DNA from: Patella vulgata
Taxonomy: Eukaryota > Mollusca > Gastropoda > Patellidae
Length of the DNA stretch: 64,000 nt
Reading direction: 5' to 3'
Assembly (NCBI RefSeq): GCF_932274485.2
Contig: NC_065886.2
Span: 12,413,501-12,477,500, forward strand
Below are positions 1 to 12,070 of the stretch, piece by piece; the first letter of the stretch is position 1, and each line of letters starts with the position of its first letter. Both the position numbers and the translations under genes were made by a program. The notes under the pieces were generated by a model, which saw nothing but the letters and a program-made list of their open reading frames with translations, was not told the DNA's origin and made no database searches.

Positions 1-90
1 AAAAATGTATTTTTATAATGAAATCAGCGGAACAGTCAAAAAGTTATGTTTCATAAGAATATATACATATAAATAGAATGCAGATCTTAC

Positions 91-3000
91 CTCTTGTTAC
101 AGAAATAACTCGGAAACAGAAACCTGCTGTAGATGGTGGGTTCGGGGTAGAATCTCTCGTAAATCTCAGACTATAAATCTGGTCTAATCTCCAACGACCC
201 AATATTGATCTATGCTCTGAACAGGAAATAGTTTTTTCTATCTGCATTTGATATCCACAAGTTAGATTATTGACATCTACACCTATAAAAGCCACATTAT
301 ACCACGCGTCACCTGAGGCGTCTACTAACTGAACATCACACATACAACCTGTACCAATACTACTATTAACAGGTATAAACATATCATTGGTTGACATGGT
401 AACATTACTACATACTGGTACTGTAAAAAAAATAATAAATAGTCCAGGTCAATAATAAATGTCCAAATATATTCCAATGAGTTTATCATCTTATTACAAT
501 GAAATAACAATCTAGATAAATATCTAAATTAAAATAATATATGTTAATGTTTATGTTTTTATAATTAACGTTGTCCATTTTGAAAAACGCAAACATTAAA
601 CTTGTTTATCTTAACTTTATTCGTCAGGAACTAATAGTATGGCTAAATCCTGACAGTGAAACTGTTAAATCTCACTCTACTTTTATTGGCGCCAAATCCA
701 AAAGTGGCTGGTGGATTTTATGGATCACTCGCAGCTAATAAATGTATGTTTAAATCATTTTATTTTGTAAACTGTTTAACTTATACAATCAATATGTATG
801 TGGATGCAGTTCCATGTATAAGATCTGTTGATAGCTACAATGATTTTTAGAAGGACTTGATAGACAATACATGAACAAGAGTTAGAAGTCAAGAGATACA
901 TTGTATAGAATATCTCACCTATATCTGGACCATTAATGCATTCATCTGCCATTCCTGTAATAACAACATATGTATATGACATAAACCAGTGGTGGACAAA
1001 CTATAACACCCGCGGGCCAAATCCGGCCCGCCAGACCCTTCCACTACATGTGAAAATTTATGTGTAAGTTTATCTCTAAATGAAATTTTAAAAAATCGAA
1101 ATTGCTGATTGTTCGGGCCTAACTCTAACAGGCGTTACTCTCTGTAGGATCAATAATCTTTTAAAGTCTATTTATAGCTTGCAGCGTCACTCAACGACGC
1201 AGTTGCCTAATTGACATCACTTGACTTGGATCTAATTTCATTTTACGTTATGGTTTGATTTGTTGACATGCTTTGATTTTTTCTCTAAATATAACTATGG
1301 AGTAGAATAAAAGCGCAGAAATGGTGCTTTGTTCAGTATTACTTTATTCCATAAAATGACATTTCATATAATCCTTGTTTGGCCCTCGTTTCGTTTCAAA
1401 ACTTTTTGTTTGGCCCTTCACCTAAAACGTTTGCCTACCACTGACATAAACAATACTCTTGTAGCTTATACAGCGGGTATTACTTGCGAATAGTAAACAC
1501 TACGTTAAAAAAACCACGAAAATCCATATTGCTCATTTAGTATCATAGTAAAGGTCAAAAATCGAAGAATAGAAAATTGGAATTAAAACTGTTTTTGCAA
1601 CAGAGTTTATGCAATTGGAAACCCATAATAACTAGACGTCAGACACACGAATCATTGATTTTTTTATTCAATCCAGAAAGTCACTAAGAATAAAGCTACC
1701 AAGTCAAAAATGTGAAGTCCAGCCAAAGTGTAAAATCCTTTATCACAATTTATATTTACTACGCCGTCTTCAGCAAAGTCTGTGCAGAACAGTAAGGCAT
1801 TCTTCAATTTCAATTATATTTACTACGGTTTATGTTTTGTTTTTTTTTGTTTTTTAATTTTTTTTTTAGGGTTACGACTATAACGTAACAATGAATCATT
1901 TTGTGCATTTTTCGCGGCTTAATCAACGCTAATATGTGCTCAGTGTACGATAGCCGCTCGAATATGGTAGCGACATCACAAGCTTTCCAAATCCAACGCG
2001 TGGCACTATACCTGATACACATACTTTGTTTTGGCCATTAATCGCCGGCCGAGGCATGAGTACCAATATAATGTCACAGCTTTCAAATCTTGGAGTCAAC
2101 CTTATTGACCATAATATTCAATGTAATGTTCAAAACGGTCCACCATAGAAACGGCGAAAATGGCGTGCATGTCAATACGTGTGAGGCGGTCTTCTTAAAC
2201 GGCGGTCGTGATATTGGATTTTTACCGCGACACTGTATGTGAATTAGTGTAATGTGCGATTGAACTATATTGAGCGCCATGGAAAACGCATCACTTTTTT
2301 TCTCCAAATATTTTATTACTAGGTGGTTTTGTATGTATAATATTATGCAATACTATGAACTATTGTTTCACACAATGCTCCCAAACGCAAAAAAAATCGG
2401 CCCGTGTGCAAAAAAAAAATTGCACGAGATGCACATGAAAAACCCAATATTCACGTGCAGCAAAGTGTGTGAGCCCTTTAAAAGCATGTTTTCAACTTAA
2501 TGTACAGTACATGAACTGGGAAACGTCAATCTGTCGTAATTTGTTGTTGGACGTGTGAAGGAATCGAGCTAGAGATGTCGAGACTTACTGAAAATCAACG
2601 GAATGAAGCCATGGGAATGTCCAGGGCTGGCATGTCTACATGTGCTATTGCCAGACACTTCAATTGTCATCAGTCCACTATTGTAAGGTTGGTGGAACGT
2701 GTTCGAATTACTGGGTCAACACGTGACCGTCAACGTCCTGGTCCACAACGCGTTACAACCCAGGCTCAAGACCGCTACATCCGGGTCACTCATCTGCGTG
2801 ACAGATTCCGCCCAGCGACTCGAACAGGTGCAGCAGTCGTCGGGAGACAAGGACCAGTAAGTGCCAACACCATAAGACGTCGTCTAAGAGAAGTAGGACT
2901 CCGTGCACGACGACCTTATGTTGGAGCTATCCTCAGGGATCATCACCGTCAGCGGCGTTTGATATGGGCTCAAGGACACCAGACATGGAGAAGAGTAGAC

Positions 3001-4929
3001 TGGCAAAGTGTGCTCTTCAGTGATGAGAGTCGCTTTCATCTTTATCACGCTGATGGCCGTCAGCGTGTGTGGAGACGTCTTGGGGAACGTCTTGCAGATT
3101 GCTGCGTCTTCGAAACGAATCGATGAGGTGGGGGAAGTGTAGTGGTGTGGGGAGGCTTCACATTTCATCACCGGACCGCCCTACACATTTGCAGGGGTCG
3201 CGTGGGGGACACATGCGCTACTGACATCTGTGTCGTACTTTTGGTTTTGACCCCTCTGACTTTGTACCCTTGATTACAGATTAAACATCCATAAGTGTAA
3301 AAATGTGTTGTTATTGATGTGTTCCCATTTGAATATTGTTCACAATAAGAAGCAAAATAAATAAGATATGTTTACAGAATCATTTTGTTATACGAAAAAC
3401 TAAGTGATGCGTTTTCCATGGCGCTCAGTATATTAATCTAACGTTTGTGAACAGCGAACTTTGTCTATTCTTGTGAACTCGATGTGAAAATTGACTCAAT
3501 TGCCGAGTCAGCTGTGAAGTGATATCGTGAACTGAGAGCTGTCAAACCTGAATTTATGTGAAGTGTAAATGTAGCTAGTTTTGTCTTTTATAACTTTTAT
3601 TATTAACAATCTGATATCTTATTAAACCGCCAATTTGTTTAATCAAAACAGAACTCTGTTGTTTTGTTCAATAATTAAACGGCTGCGATTCAGTGTTGTG
3701 CCACTGGCGTTTGACCGCTGAAGTGACCCATTGACTTAATACAGTGTCTGGCGTACAAACGATGTCGTCCTTGAAAGGAACGTGTTACGACTAACCTCAC
3801 ATTCGACTAAGAATAACACAACAATATCACTTTAAATGCAGGATACACAGTATATGAGCATAAATCTATCTCGACCAACTCCGCTCAATCTAGCCAGCAT
3901 GACTAGATTGCCGGAAATGTTACATCATTTTTTTTTGGTAAAAAATTGAAATCTCTTTCTAGTTCTGCAAGATTAGTCCCGGTCTTTTATATTGCTTGTA
4001 TTCTAGTTATTAAATATCTGATTGATTAATTATACCGAATGATGCAAGGACTTAGCCAAGGACTAAACAAATCGTCCGGGACTCTAGATACCTGACAAAT
4101 AGGTCTGAATAACATCCTTTTATTTTCAAAATTTGGGAAAAAATGGCGCATTGGGAATTTAATGATTAAATTTATGAAGTTTATTCAGAAAATTATCCGT
4201 TTGTTTTGGAATATTTAAACTAACCTATAGTATGACTGTCCACCTGTTCCATTAAATATTCACCATGTTGGCTTTTTATGGATTTTTACTATCCGACAGA
4301 TTTGATGTGTGTAACATGGGAATCTGTTTACATTAAAGTTACTTACCAGAGTAATACAGTTTAGTAAATATAAAAAACGCCCTAAAAACAAATTGCGCCG
4401 CAAGAATTATCTTTTAGTTATCATTCAGTAGGGTATTCTGCATTTACGAACAATTGGAAAAGATTTAATTTGCATAAATCCAAGATGGCCGTCTATTCAA
4501 CTTCTGTTCTTCCAAATGTCGGCTAAACAGTTCACTTTAGTTCATAAAAAATGATTTGTGGACATACAGAATCATGTAACCAAAGAATTCGAACATGAAG
4601 TCAAATCATGTCAAGTGACGTGGTTTCGATTCCCCGTTTGAACGTGACAGGAAGTAGTGTCGCCTGTCTAACCTCGTGGTTTTCTCCTGAAATGAGTAAA
4701 TGACCTAGTTTGTGTTAAAGTTAAACACCATTTCTGTCTCCATCACTATTCAAAGACAATAACGCAACAGGCAATGAAGTTTTACTCCGGTACGAACTTA
4801 GAGTATTTCGGCACTCAGGTGCTATGTTTATATAATATTTAATATTTTGATCGACTTACCATAAGTTCCAGTCATACATAGACCTATAAGTATCACGATA
4901 ATTGTGGCTAATATTCCATAATTACACAT
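91..4929 (-). CDS. Gene D (partial): receptor-like type I membrane protein, exons 1-3
   Basis: This is the 5' part of a gene that runs off the left edge. Exon 1 (4860-4929) encodes a start methionine and a hydrophobic signal peptide (GILATIIVILIGLC) and ends at a GTAAG donor. Exon 2 (919-954) is a 36-nt microexon encoding GMADECINGPDI. Exon 3 (91-420, 110 codons) encodes the ectodomain: the shared MFIPVN motif, a GCMC pair, TCGY, ISC and GFCF cysteines, then a GTAAG donor. All three junctions are phase 1 with AG acceptors. Stalk, membrane and tail exons should lie to the left, outside the window. The ectodomain is homologous to genes A, B and C but is the most diverged. Its 3.9-kb first intron holds a hAT-type MITE and a dead Tc1. 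I do not recognise the domain; a CUB-like or other disulphide-bonded beta fold is possible. The exon structure is well supported; function is inferred. Confidence 0.72.
987..1443. mobile_element. hAT-type MITE, 457 bp, 8-bp TSD
   Basis: The element starts CAGTGGTGGACAAAC and ends with the inverse GTTTGCCTACCACTG, and is flanked on both sides by the 8-bp direct repeat ACATAAAC (979-986 and 1444-1451). CAGTGGT-type ends, an 8-bp target duplication and the subterminal GCGGGCC...GGCCCGC sequence are typical of non-autonomous hAT elements. It has no coding capacity and lies in intron 1 of gene D. Confidence 0.85.
2270..3428 (+). mobile_element. Dead Tc1-family transposon, 1.16 kb, TA TSD
   Basis: Terminal inverted repeats of about 27 bp (TGAGCGCCATGGAAAACGCA and its inverse) lie at both ends, each flanked by TA. 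Inside is the first half of a Tc1 transposase. The element is shorter than a full Tc1 because the 3' half of the transposase gene is missing. It lies in intron 1 of gene D, in the opposite orientation to that gene. Confidence 0.88.
2575..3270 (+). pseudogene. Tc1 transposase, truncated
   Basis: The reading frame begins MSRLTENQRNEAMGM and has the N-terminal helix-turn-helix DNA-binding region of Tc1 transposases, then the catalytic-domain start with the first catalytic aspartate in FSDESRF and the following RVWRR. The frame hits a TGA at 3124 where paralogues have Trp or Phe; homology resumes as GGGSVVVWGG and then fades by about 3220. The second aspartate (QDDN) and the SPD..PIE third-residue region are absent, so the product cannot catalyse transposition. 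It is related to, but clearly distinct from, the Tc1 copy near 59 kb. Confidence 0.88.
4615..4700 (+). repeat. SINE-A fragment (tRNA B-box region)
   Basis: A short piece in sense orientation with the B-box-like GTTTCGATTCCCC followed by the family's CGTGACA...GTCGCCTGTC...CTCGTGG segment. Head and tail are missing or too diverged to see. It lies just upstream of exon 1 of gene D on that gene's promoter side of the intron. Confidence 0.55.
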
Positions 4930-5149
4930 CTCGATATAGTTAAATCTTCTACAAACTTCTTACTTCCTTGGCTATACCTTGTAATATGTATAAATATGTG
5001 TTTAAATCAACACGATGTTATATATTTACGTAACATGCTTGAATGATTTTTAATATGCATAATCTAGTATTTTAATCTACAGGATGTTATATTTAGTTCA
5101 CATGATGATGAGACCACATTTAAATGAATTTAAATGGTTCGGATAGGGA

Positions 5150-5417
5150 GAGCGAGAAATGGGGTTTAACGTCCAATCGACACAAACTAGTCATTTCGGG
5201 AATAACATATGGTTCAATTTTATTTCAATAATTCGCTTGCGCGTAGGGGTCTTTAGCAGTGGGAGAAAACTGGGGAACCCGAGGAAACCCACGCGGTTGG
5301 ACAGGCGACCCTACTTCTTGTCACGTACAATCGAGGAATCGCTACTACGCCAGTTGACTCAATAACAGACCTTAAAAACAACGCGCTCGAGCTAACCATT
5401 CGGCCATCCAACCCCAC
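5150..5417 (-). repeat. SINE-A, near full length
   Basis: Read on the minus strand it begins with a tRNA-like head: an A-box-like TGGCCGAATGGTTAGC region, then a diverged B-box (GCGATTCCTCG), then the body (AGTAGGGTCGCC, CGCGCAAGCGAATTATTG) and the 3' end TTGGACGTTAAACCCCATTTC followed by a CT-rich tail. This is the layout of a tRNA-derived SINE mobilised by a LINE. About 265 bp, upstream of gene D. Confidence 0.75.
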
Positions 5418-5507
5418 AATGGTTCGGTAAAGATTGCGTTATATCTTTTGAAGTTGTCAGGCCTTCCTCCTTATTTCGTTCTTAGAATATTCGAATGCCA
5501 TGTTTTC

Positions 5508-5670
5508 ATTGGCGCGCACGTAAATGATACATACAGTTGGAATTTGGAATTCGATATAAGAGTATGCTGTAGCACCGCAGTCCGGGTACTGTATGGCGTA
5601 TGCCCGTATTCATTAGCCCAGCCGAAGCAGAACAATAGAACGTTAAATCCGATTGTATTTCATCCCACAT
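5508..5670 (+). repeat. SINE-B, 3' part
   Basis: The body and 3' end of the second SINE family: GCGCACGTAAA, GGAATTCGATATAAGAGTA, GGCGTATGCCCGT, CATTAGCCCA, and the 3' end AGAACGTTAAATCC plus a T-rich tail. The tRNA-like head is missing, as in 5'-truncated retroposons. Confidence 0.65.
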
Positions 5671-5984
5671 TTCTCTTAGACAAACGCATTTTTTTCGGTC
5701 AAAACACCACCATGGACTTTGTAACGATATACAATGTTCAATGGATGATTCGGGTGCGGTCCATAGCATTTTGCTTCCACGAACCGTCTATGTTTGATCT
5801 TTTGGTTGGTTAGTGTGATGAGGGAGTGAAATTGGATGTTACTTTCCGCATCCAGACATTCACCACAAGTCACACACCGAGTTTTCAAAATTTTCACGTA
5901 CGCCGTAACCCCCTTTCCCCTTCGAATAAACACCCTGCGCACACCTCTGGCGGTTTTTCTATACCGATAAAAATGATAAACCAC

Positions 5985-7597
5985 CCTAATTTGTAATGGT
6001 ACACAGTGATAACATGATAAAGGAAGTTCATTAGGCCTACGGTATACCTATGTTCTATGACAAGTTACGAGTGACGTTATTTTGCCATGAGGCTGTACAA
6101 TTTTAAATTATTCCTCATTCCTATCCTCCTTTCAAAATTAATACAGCTTATTTTCTAAGCCGTGTCGTTTTTATTTGACAACTCAGTATAATTATGTAAA
6201 AAAAAACACAAAAACATCAAGGATATAAAAGATACACGGTCTGTTAATCAAGCTTTACACAGGTATAGTAAGTTGTTATAAATAGGTACATATGTCAAAC
6301 CGCTATTTATGTTTAGACTGAATACATGTACATGTAATAAACAACTTAGCGGATTTGACTGACAAAGACATATTTCAACATATTATTCATCTGCACACTG
6401 ATGTGTGAATTGACATTTAAAGTACAACAAAAGTTTTGTTAGCTATGTGAAAACCCCAATGAGAAGTTGTATCAGATGTTCTAGAAATAGTACAATGAAC
6501 GATATTCGTTTTACTGTGTATATATATTACTAGTTACTACTATAAAAAAACCTATTCGTTTAATTTATTTTAACCATTACCATATTAAGCCATATATATG
6601 ACACACATATCCATACAACTAAAATAAACAACACGACAAATATCAAAAAAAGCATTTTAAAATAGTGACCAAACAGTTCATTTGGGTTGTTCCAAATAGT
6701 TGATACTGAATCAAATCACGATCTGTAATTTTTGCGATTTGGCCATGCCTGAAAAGTTTAACAATTGGAAATATTGAATCTATCTGGTAATCCACTGATG
6801 ATATATGGGCGTTTTAGAAGTAGATGTTTAAAAAGTTCCTCGTAAAACCAGTGCTTGTACATTGGAAAAATAGAAGAGTATGGGGTTATTTTGAATATGA
6901 TATTATTTCCAGTTTAAAGTGACTACTTCTTTCAGTCTAGTTATCAAAGACTAGAAAGAAGTTAGAAGAACGTGACAAAATTTCATTGCTATATATATAT
7001 ATGTTTTTTGGACCCGAGTAGCCTTGACAGACATAAAAAAATACTAAAACAATCACGAGTCTGTGTCATTAAGCTATAGACTGGGTATGTAACCATAATT
7101 TGTCTCTATTATTGCCCAGGTTGTTTCGCCCAAATACCAATTTTCATGTTGCCGAATTTGAATTTTGATTAGTTGTTAAACTTTACGTTTTCCCACGCCC
7201 AGTCTCGCTTGACAAGGAAGTAATATAGGATGATCAAGGTAGACAATAATGATGCATAGTTATTTAAAAGTCTATATAAACAAGATGAACATGAATAGCA
7301 ATTACAACATAAAGCGTTATAAAAAAAAGAAACAATTCAAGCATTGATGAGATAAACGTGGCTAGAAGTATCGGAATGAATTCAATATTAAATTAAACTA
7401 CTCGTAAACAAGTGGGGACTTTCTGAGATTTAAGGCGACGTGGTGTACATGTTAAAGAACAGATGCGCTTGTCTTGGTAATATAGTCACCCATCGAATTG
7501 CAAACGTTGCCAAACTTAAAACAACATGTCGGCCTCGAACTCGTCGAATTTACGGTTCCGGCTCTGTTTGTGGAAGATCTTGTTGGTGGTTTCCGTG
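5985..7597. other. Spacer between genes D and C, no gene seen
   Basis: AT-rich spacer downstream of gene C and upstream of gene D. I see no coding exon, no clear repeat family and no RNA gene. A weak open frame at 5676-5984 (minus) has a CVTCGEC cluster but no recognisable family and overlaps the end of a SINE. The 3' UTR of gene C must lie in the right part of this stretch; its poly(A) site could not be fixed. Confidence 0.4.
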
Positions 7598-10500
7598 CTA
7601 TTGGTCGCTTGCTATACCGTTTATATCATGTCTGTCATGGTTATTATTACCAGGAGCACCTTGTAGATTTGATGTTGGAGATGGTACATCAGATTCATGT
7701 TCCATAATAACCACATCGTTTGGATATTGCGTTGAAAGAAAGCCTGGATTATTTTCATGAGACTCTCTGGTAACTGAAAATGACTGGTTTTCCCCTTGGC
7801 TAACGTCTAAATCATTTTCTGGTATATTCATCTCACCTTTTGGTGGTACGCTTTTGGAATTGTGATTTTCCTCGTTTTTTTCGGACGGTTTGTAGTGATC
7901 ATTCTTATGTCTTTGTTTGCAAATACTAAAAATAGAAAATATTTTGGACTTAACAGTATGCAGAACATGCCAAAAGATTATTGAAATATAAGTATTAGTT
8001 AACACTAATGTTCTGGTAGGTCTTTTATATGATTGTGTGGTTGTAGTGTGTGTACATAATAAAACATGTCTACTCGTTCCAACTTGTACAACTTTATTAC
8101 TGTGTATCATTATATTGACAGTTTGTCATTTAGGAAATCAAAATAATTATAGACGTACGGGCTCGATGAATGATGGTTGGAAAAACCTGAAATGCCCCCA
8201 AAATATTCGAGTTACAGCCGGTCGTCTGCGGAGATTACCATATAGACACCCCCCCCCCACCCCCCGAAAAAAAATGGAAAACTTGATGGCCGCAAACGCG
8301 AATCGTGATAGTGGGAACCTAGCGTTGAGCCGGTTGTATTAACATCTATTTGTATGTAACTATATATTATAACACCTCACTGGTTTGCACGAGTAAAATG
8401 AATATAGTCAGACCTTTTAATTATGCCCCTTAACGCCGTCACAATATGTGTAAAAATATAATAGGTATTTGTGTAACGTACTTGTTGAATAAGTATGCCA
8501 ATATTAATATAAAGAAGACGTTGTGGGAAATTGTATACGTATATATAACATCAACGATAAATAAACTCATTATTTATACATTTGGATTATGGCGTGACTT
8601 TTAAATTATTTAATAACCAGAATACCAAGATAAATCTAGAAATATCACATTAAATAATACATAAAATGATCCAGTGATGCATAGGCGTATGAGCTCGATG
8701 AATGTTTGAAAATTTAATGGCGCAAACGCATTTTTCTGCTATTCCAATCGGTGAATACGGCAACTTCAATGTGGTCCAATATAGTAGGTGTCTTACCTGA
8801 ATCCCAAATCCCAAACAACCAATCAATCGTCGCGGAGTATGGGGGATTCGCGCACCCGGAGTAAATTTTGAACTTTAAAAAATAAAAATCGGTGCCAGAA
8901 AAATGTCGCACAAAGTTGAGTGGCACCAGACAAAATTCTTTATATAGCGTCTGCCAACAGAAAAATGAACGTAATTGTTTTTCTTAATTGGCTGTCACAA
9001 ATATGGCGCATTTTTTTCGCGAAAAGTAGATCTTGCATTACGGCCTCGTGTCGGTTCTATACAATTGATACGGGTTCCATTCAACCGAAAACAGTTAGAT
9101 AAGATGTCAAGGTTGCTCCGCGTGGACATTTTGTCACACATAACAAGGTAAGAATATTTTTTTTCTCCGATTGAAAAGTTTAAAATTTCGATACTTTTTT
9201 CGTGGAAGATGCGGAGCGAAAAAGAACTTGCTAAATTATGGATGAAATATTCCTTTATAAGATCCATCTTCATTTATTTCCACAGGTCGACCTAAAAGTC
9301 GTAAAAATTCAATTTTTTATGAGGTGACCGAAATTTTATCGGCCATACTGTAAAGGCGTGCCAAATGTAGTCTCTATCATTCAGACGAATATTCCCCGTA
9401 CGCTTTGCACTATGAGGTACTGGTGATCGAGACTATATCAAATTACAGTTAGACGACCGTTAGATACGCGGAAATGCGAGAAAATAATTGAAATATTAAC
9501 AATTTTAATTCTTTGAGACGACAAAAATAAAAATAGTTTGAATCGTATGCGTTTTCAATTTCAGTAGTACGGTATAAAAATATTCTTCATAGCACATATC
9601 ACGGGACACGGCGTAGTTCATTTCCGTCCATGTATTCATGGTGTCAAAATTAAACTTTATTTCATTATTGGCCATTCCATTTGATTATTGTTTACCAATA
9701 TTGTTTAATCATATAAATATTTACTATAATTTTTCAGGTTCCTAGAGCTTGGTAAAGGACCTAATTGAAATTCAGCTGCCATATTGTTTTTATTGTTATT
9801 GGTTACAGCTATTAGGCTACAGTTTTTCTTTGTATGGCATATGTCATAATGATGGTTCATTTGTCGAGGGTTTTTTTGTTATTTTAAAATTGTAAAGGAT
9901 ATAAAAATGTTATTTTATAATTATTCAGAGAAAACTTAAAATTCTGGTTTGGTTTTATCATTTCAACATCTGAAAGAAAACCAGTTTCTAATGTCTTTTT
10001 GTGATATTGTTATTTTTTCCAACTCCAGTCAGAAATAAGACCATTTTCCTTTTATTTTATCCCAATTAAAAATTATTGAAATAGTTTTATTGTTGATTTT
10101 AACTTAGTAAATATGATGTAGACATATATGTATTATGTAGGCCTACCTTAGTGTAACAGGTTTTTGTTTGTTACGATTCATTTCCTTTTATTGAGTTTCA
10201 TATTTTATTTGATATTTCATAACTGGTCAAAGAAAACATACTTCCTAGTTTGATTTTATTATTCTACAATCAGAAAACCAATTTTCAAGATCTACTGATT
10301 TTTTTTTTATGATTTTCTTTAATATTGTTATTTTTATTACTTTTCTGTACGACATATGTCTGATTTCCTTTCAATTTTGTCCAAATAAAAGGTAAAAAAC
10401 AAAATTTTGTGGTAGATTTTAGTACATGTGTATCGCTAGCACATATGTGTATAATTTGAGCCTGTACCGAAATCATTCAGTCAGTCAAAATATTATTTTA

Positions 10501-12038
10501 TCATTTTTGCTCGTTTTTGACAGAATTTTGGTAAACGCTGCTTACCTATGGGTATATAAAACCAGCTACAATAATAACATTTCTGAACCGATTTTGACAA
10601 TTTAAACAGATTAATGATTCTCAGGATTTTTTCTAACTGTATGCAAAATTTCAATCGTATTCAATTAAACGAAATGTAAAATTTGCGTTTTATTAAATTT
10701 CGTGCACTTTATTTCGCCAACTCCTTGCCCCCCCCACCCCATCTCCGCGTACGCCTATGTAAGTATTATTAACTCGATATTAACTGCCCTTTTATGGACT
10801 TGTTTATCACCTCTTAGAATATATAACGTACGGGATTGGTCGCTATACACTGCATTGTCACTAGGCAAGCGATGCAAAAAATTTATATATGATATGATTT
10901 GTATCAATATATGTATAATATAGAAATGAAAAATGAAATGAAATGGGGTTTAACGTCCTACTGTTCTGCTCCGACAGTAACATCCTGGATTATGACCCCT
11001 GGTTGTAGGAGAAATAACGCTTTTTAGCTTGTGGTCGCGCAAGAGATCACAATTTTTATCCAATTTACAAAACCGTTCAAACTTATCACCGTTATACCCA
11101 AATGATGGCTAAGTTGGGTTTTCATGAAAACTGTGCCTTATGCTGCCCGACAAAATGGCCGCTCCTCATAAGCGTGGATGTAAAAGTATGTTCCTAGATT
11201 ATGGCTTTTGGTTTTTTTTAGCTCGTTCTCTGCCCATCTCTTGCAAACTGTGGGCGTATCTTGCTTGCATAGCAACCGCTTGTATAGTTTATTTTCAAAA
11301 GTAACTCTTTGCGGCAAACCGTTATTTATATTTCCTCATGCAGTTTCACACGTGACAGATTCGAAGTATTCTACTTTTTGTCGAATTGACTCTGCCAAAA
11401 CTTCGTTCACGTGCCGTTTTTCATGCTTCTTTAGGCTTTGTACATTATTTGATAAAAACGGATGGTGTTTCTATGCGTGCGACATTCTGATCCCAGGATT
11501 AAGCGGGGGTGGGGTGGGAGTGCTAGTGGGGCACAATTTGTTCTAAAATAATTGTAACATAAATAAATATGTCATATGTTACGGTACGTACATTTTCGCA
11601 GCTATGGTAAGGCAACCAGGTGGCTTGAACCGGGTTATCCCCTTTTACTATTGATGCAAAAACCCCAGTGACATTTCCATCAGGAAGATTATCTAACACG
11701 ACTGCTGTTTTTTTAATATTGAGGATTAAAGAAGAATGTACCTACCATACTATCATTATGATAACAATTATTAACAGACATAACCCAGTTACTCCTCCTA
11801 TTATACCATATACTGTAATTAACAACAAGTTGAATGTAACTAAAAGATCAAAGAATCTTTTACCAACAAAGGTTTATAATTGATGATATATCGATATCTT
11901 ACCTAGTATTGCTAAATTTCCTGATGGTTTACTTGGATCATAGGTAGGTGTCGTTGCTCTTGGTACTAGTTGTGTGCGTGTATATTCCTGCTGAACAGAT
12001 GATGATTTGATTGTTGTGGATTGTCTGGCATGGGATGA

Positions 12039-12070
<32 letters not shown>

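Noticed and set aside
5158-5417. tRNA gene-like A-box and B-box
   Set aside because: Part of a dispersed SINE with body and 3' tail; no cloverleaf with a sensible anticodon arm could be seen.
5676-5984. 102-codon minus-strand frame with a CVTCGEC cluster
   Set aside because: No family recognised, no splice context, and it runs into SINE-B sequence; too weak to call.
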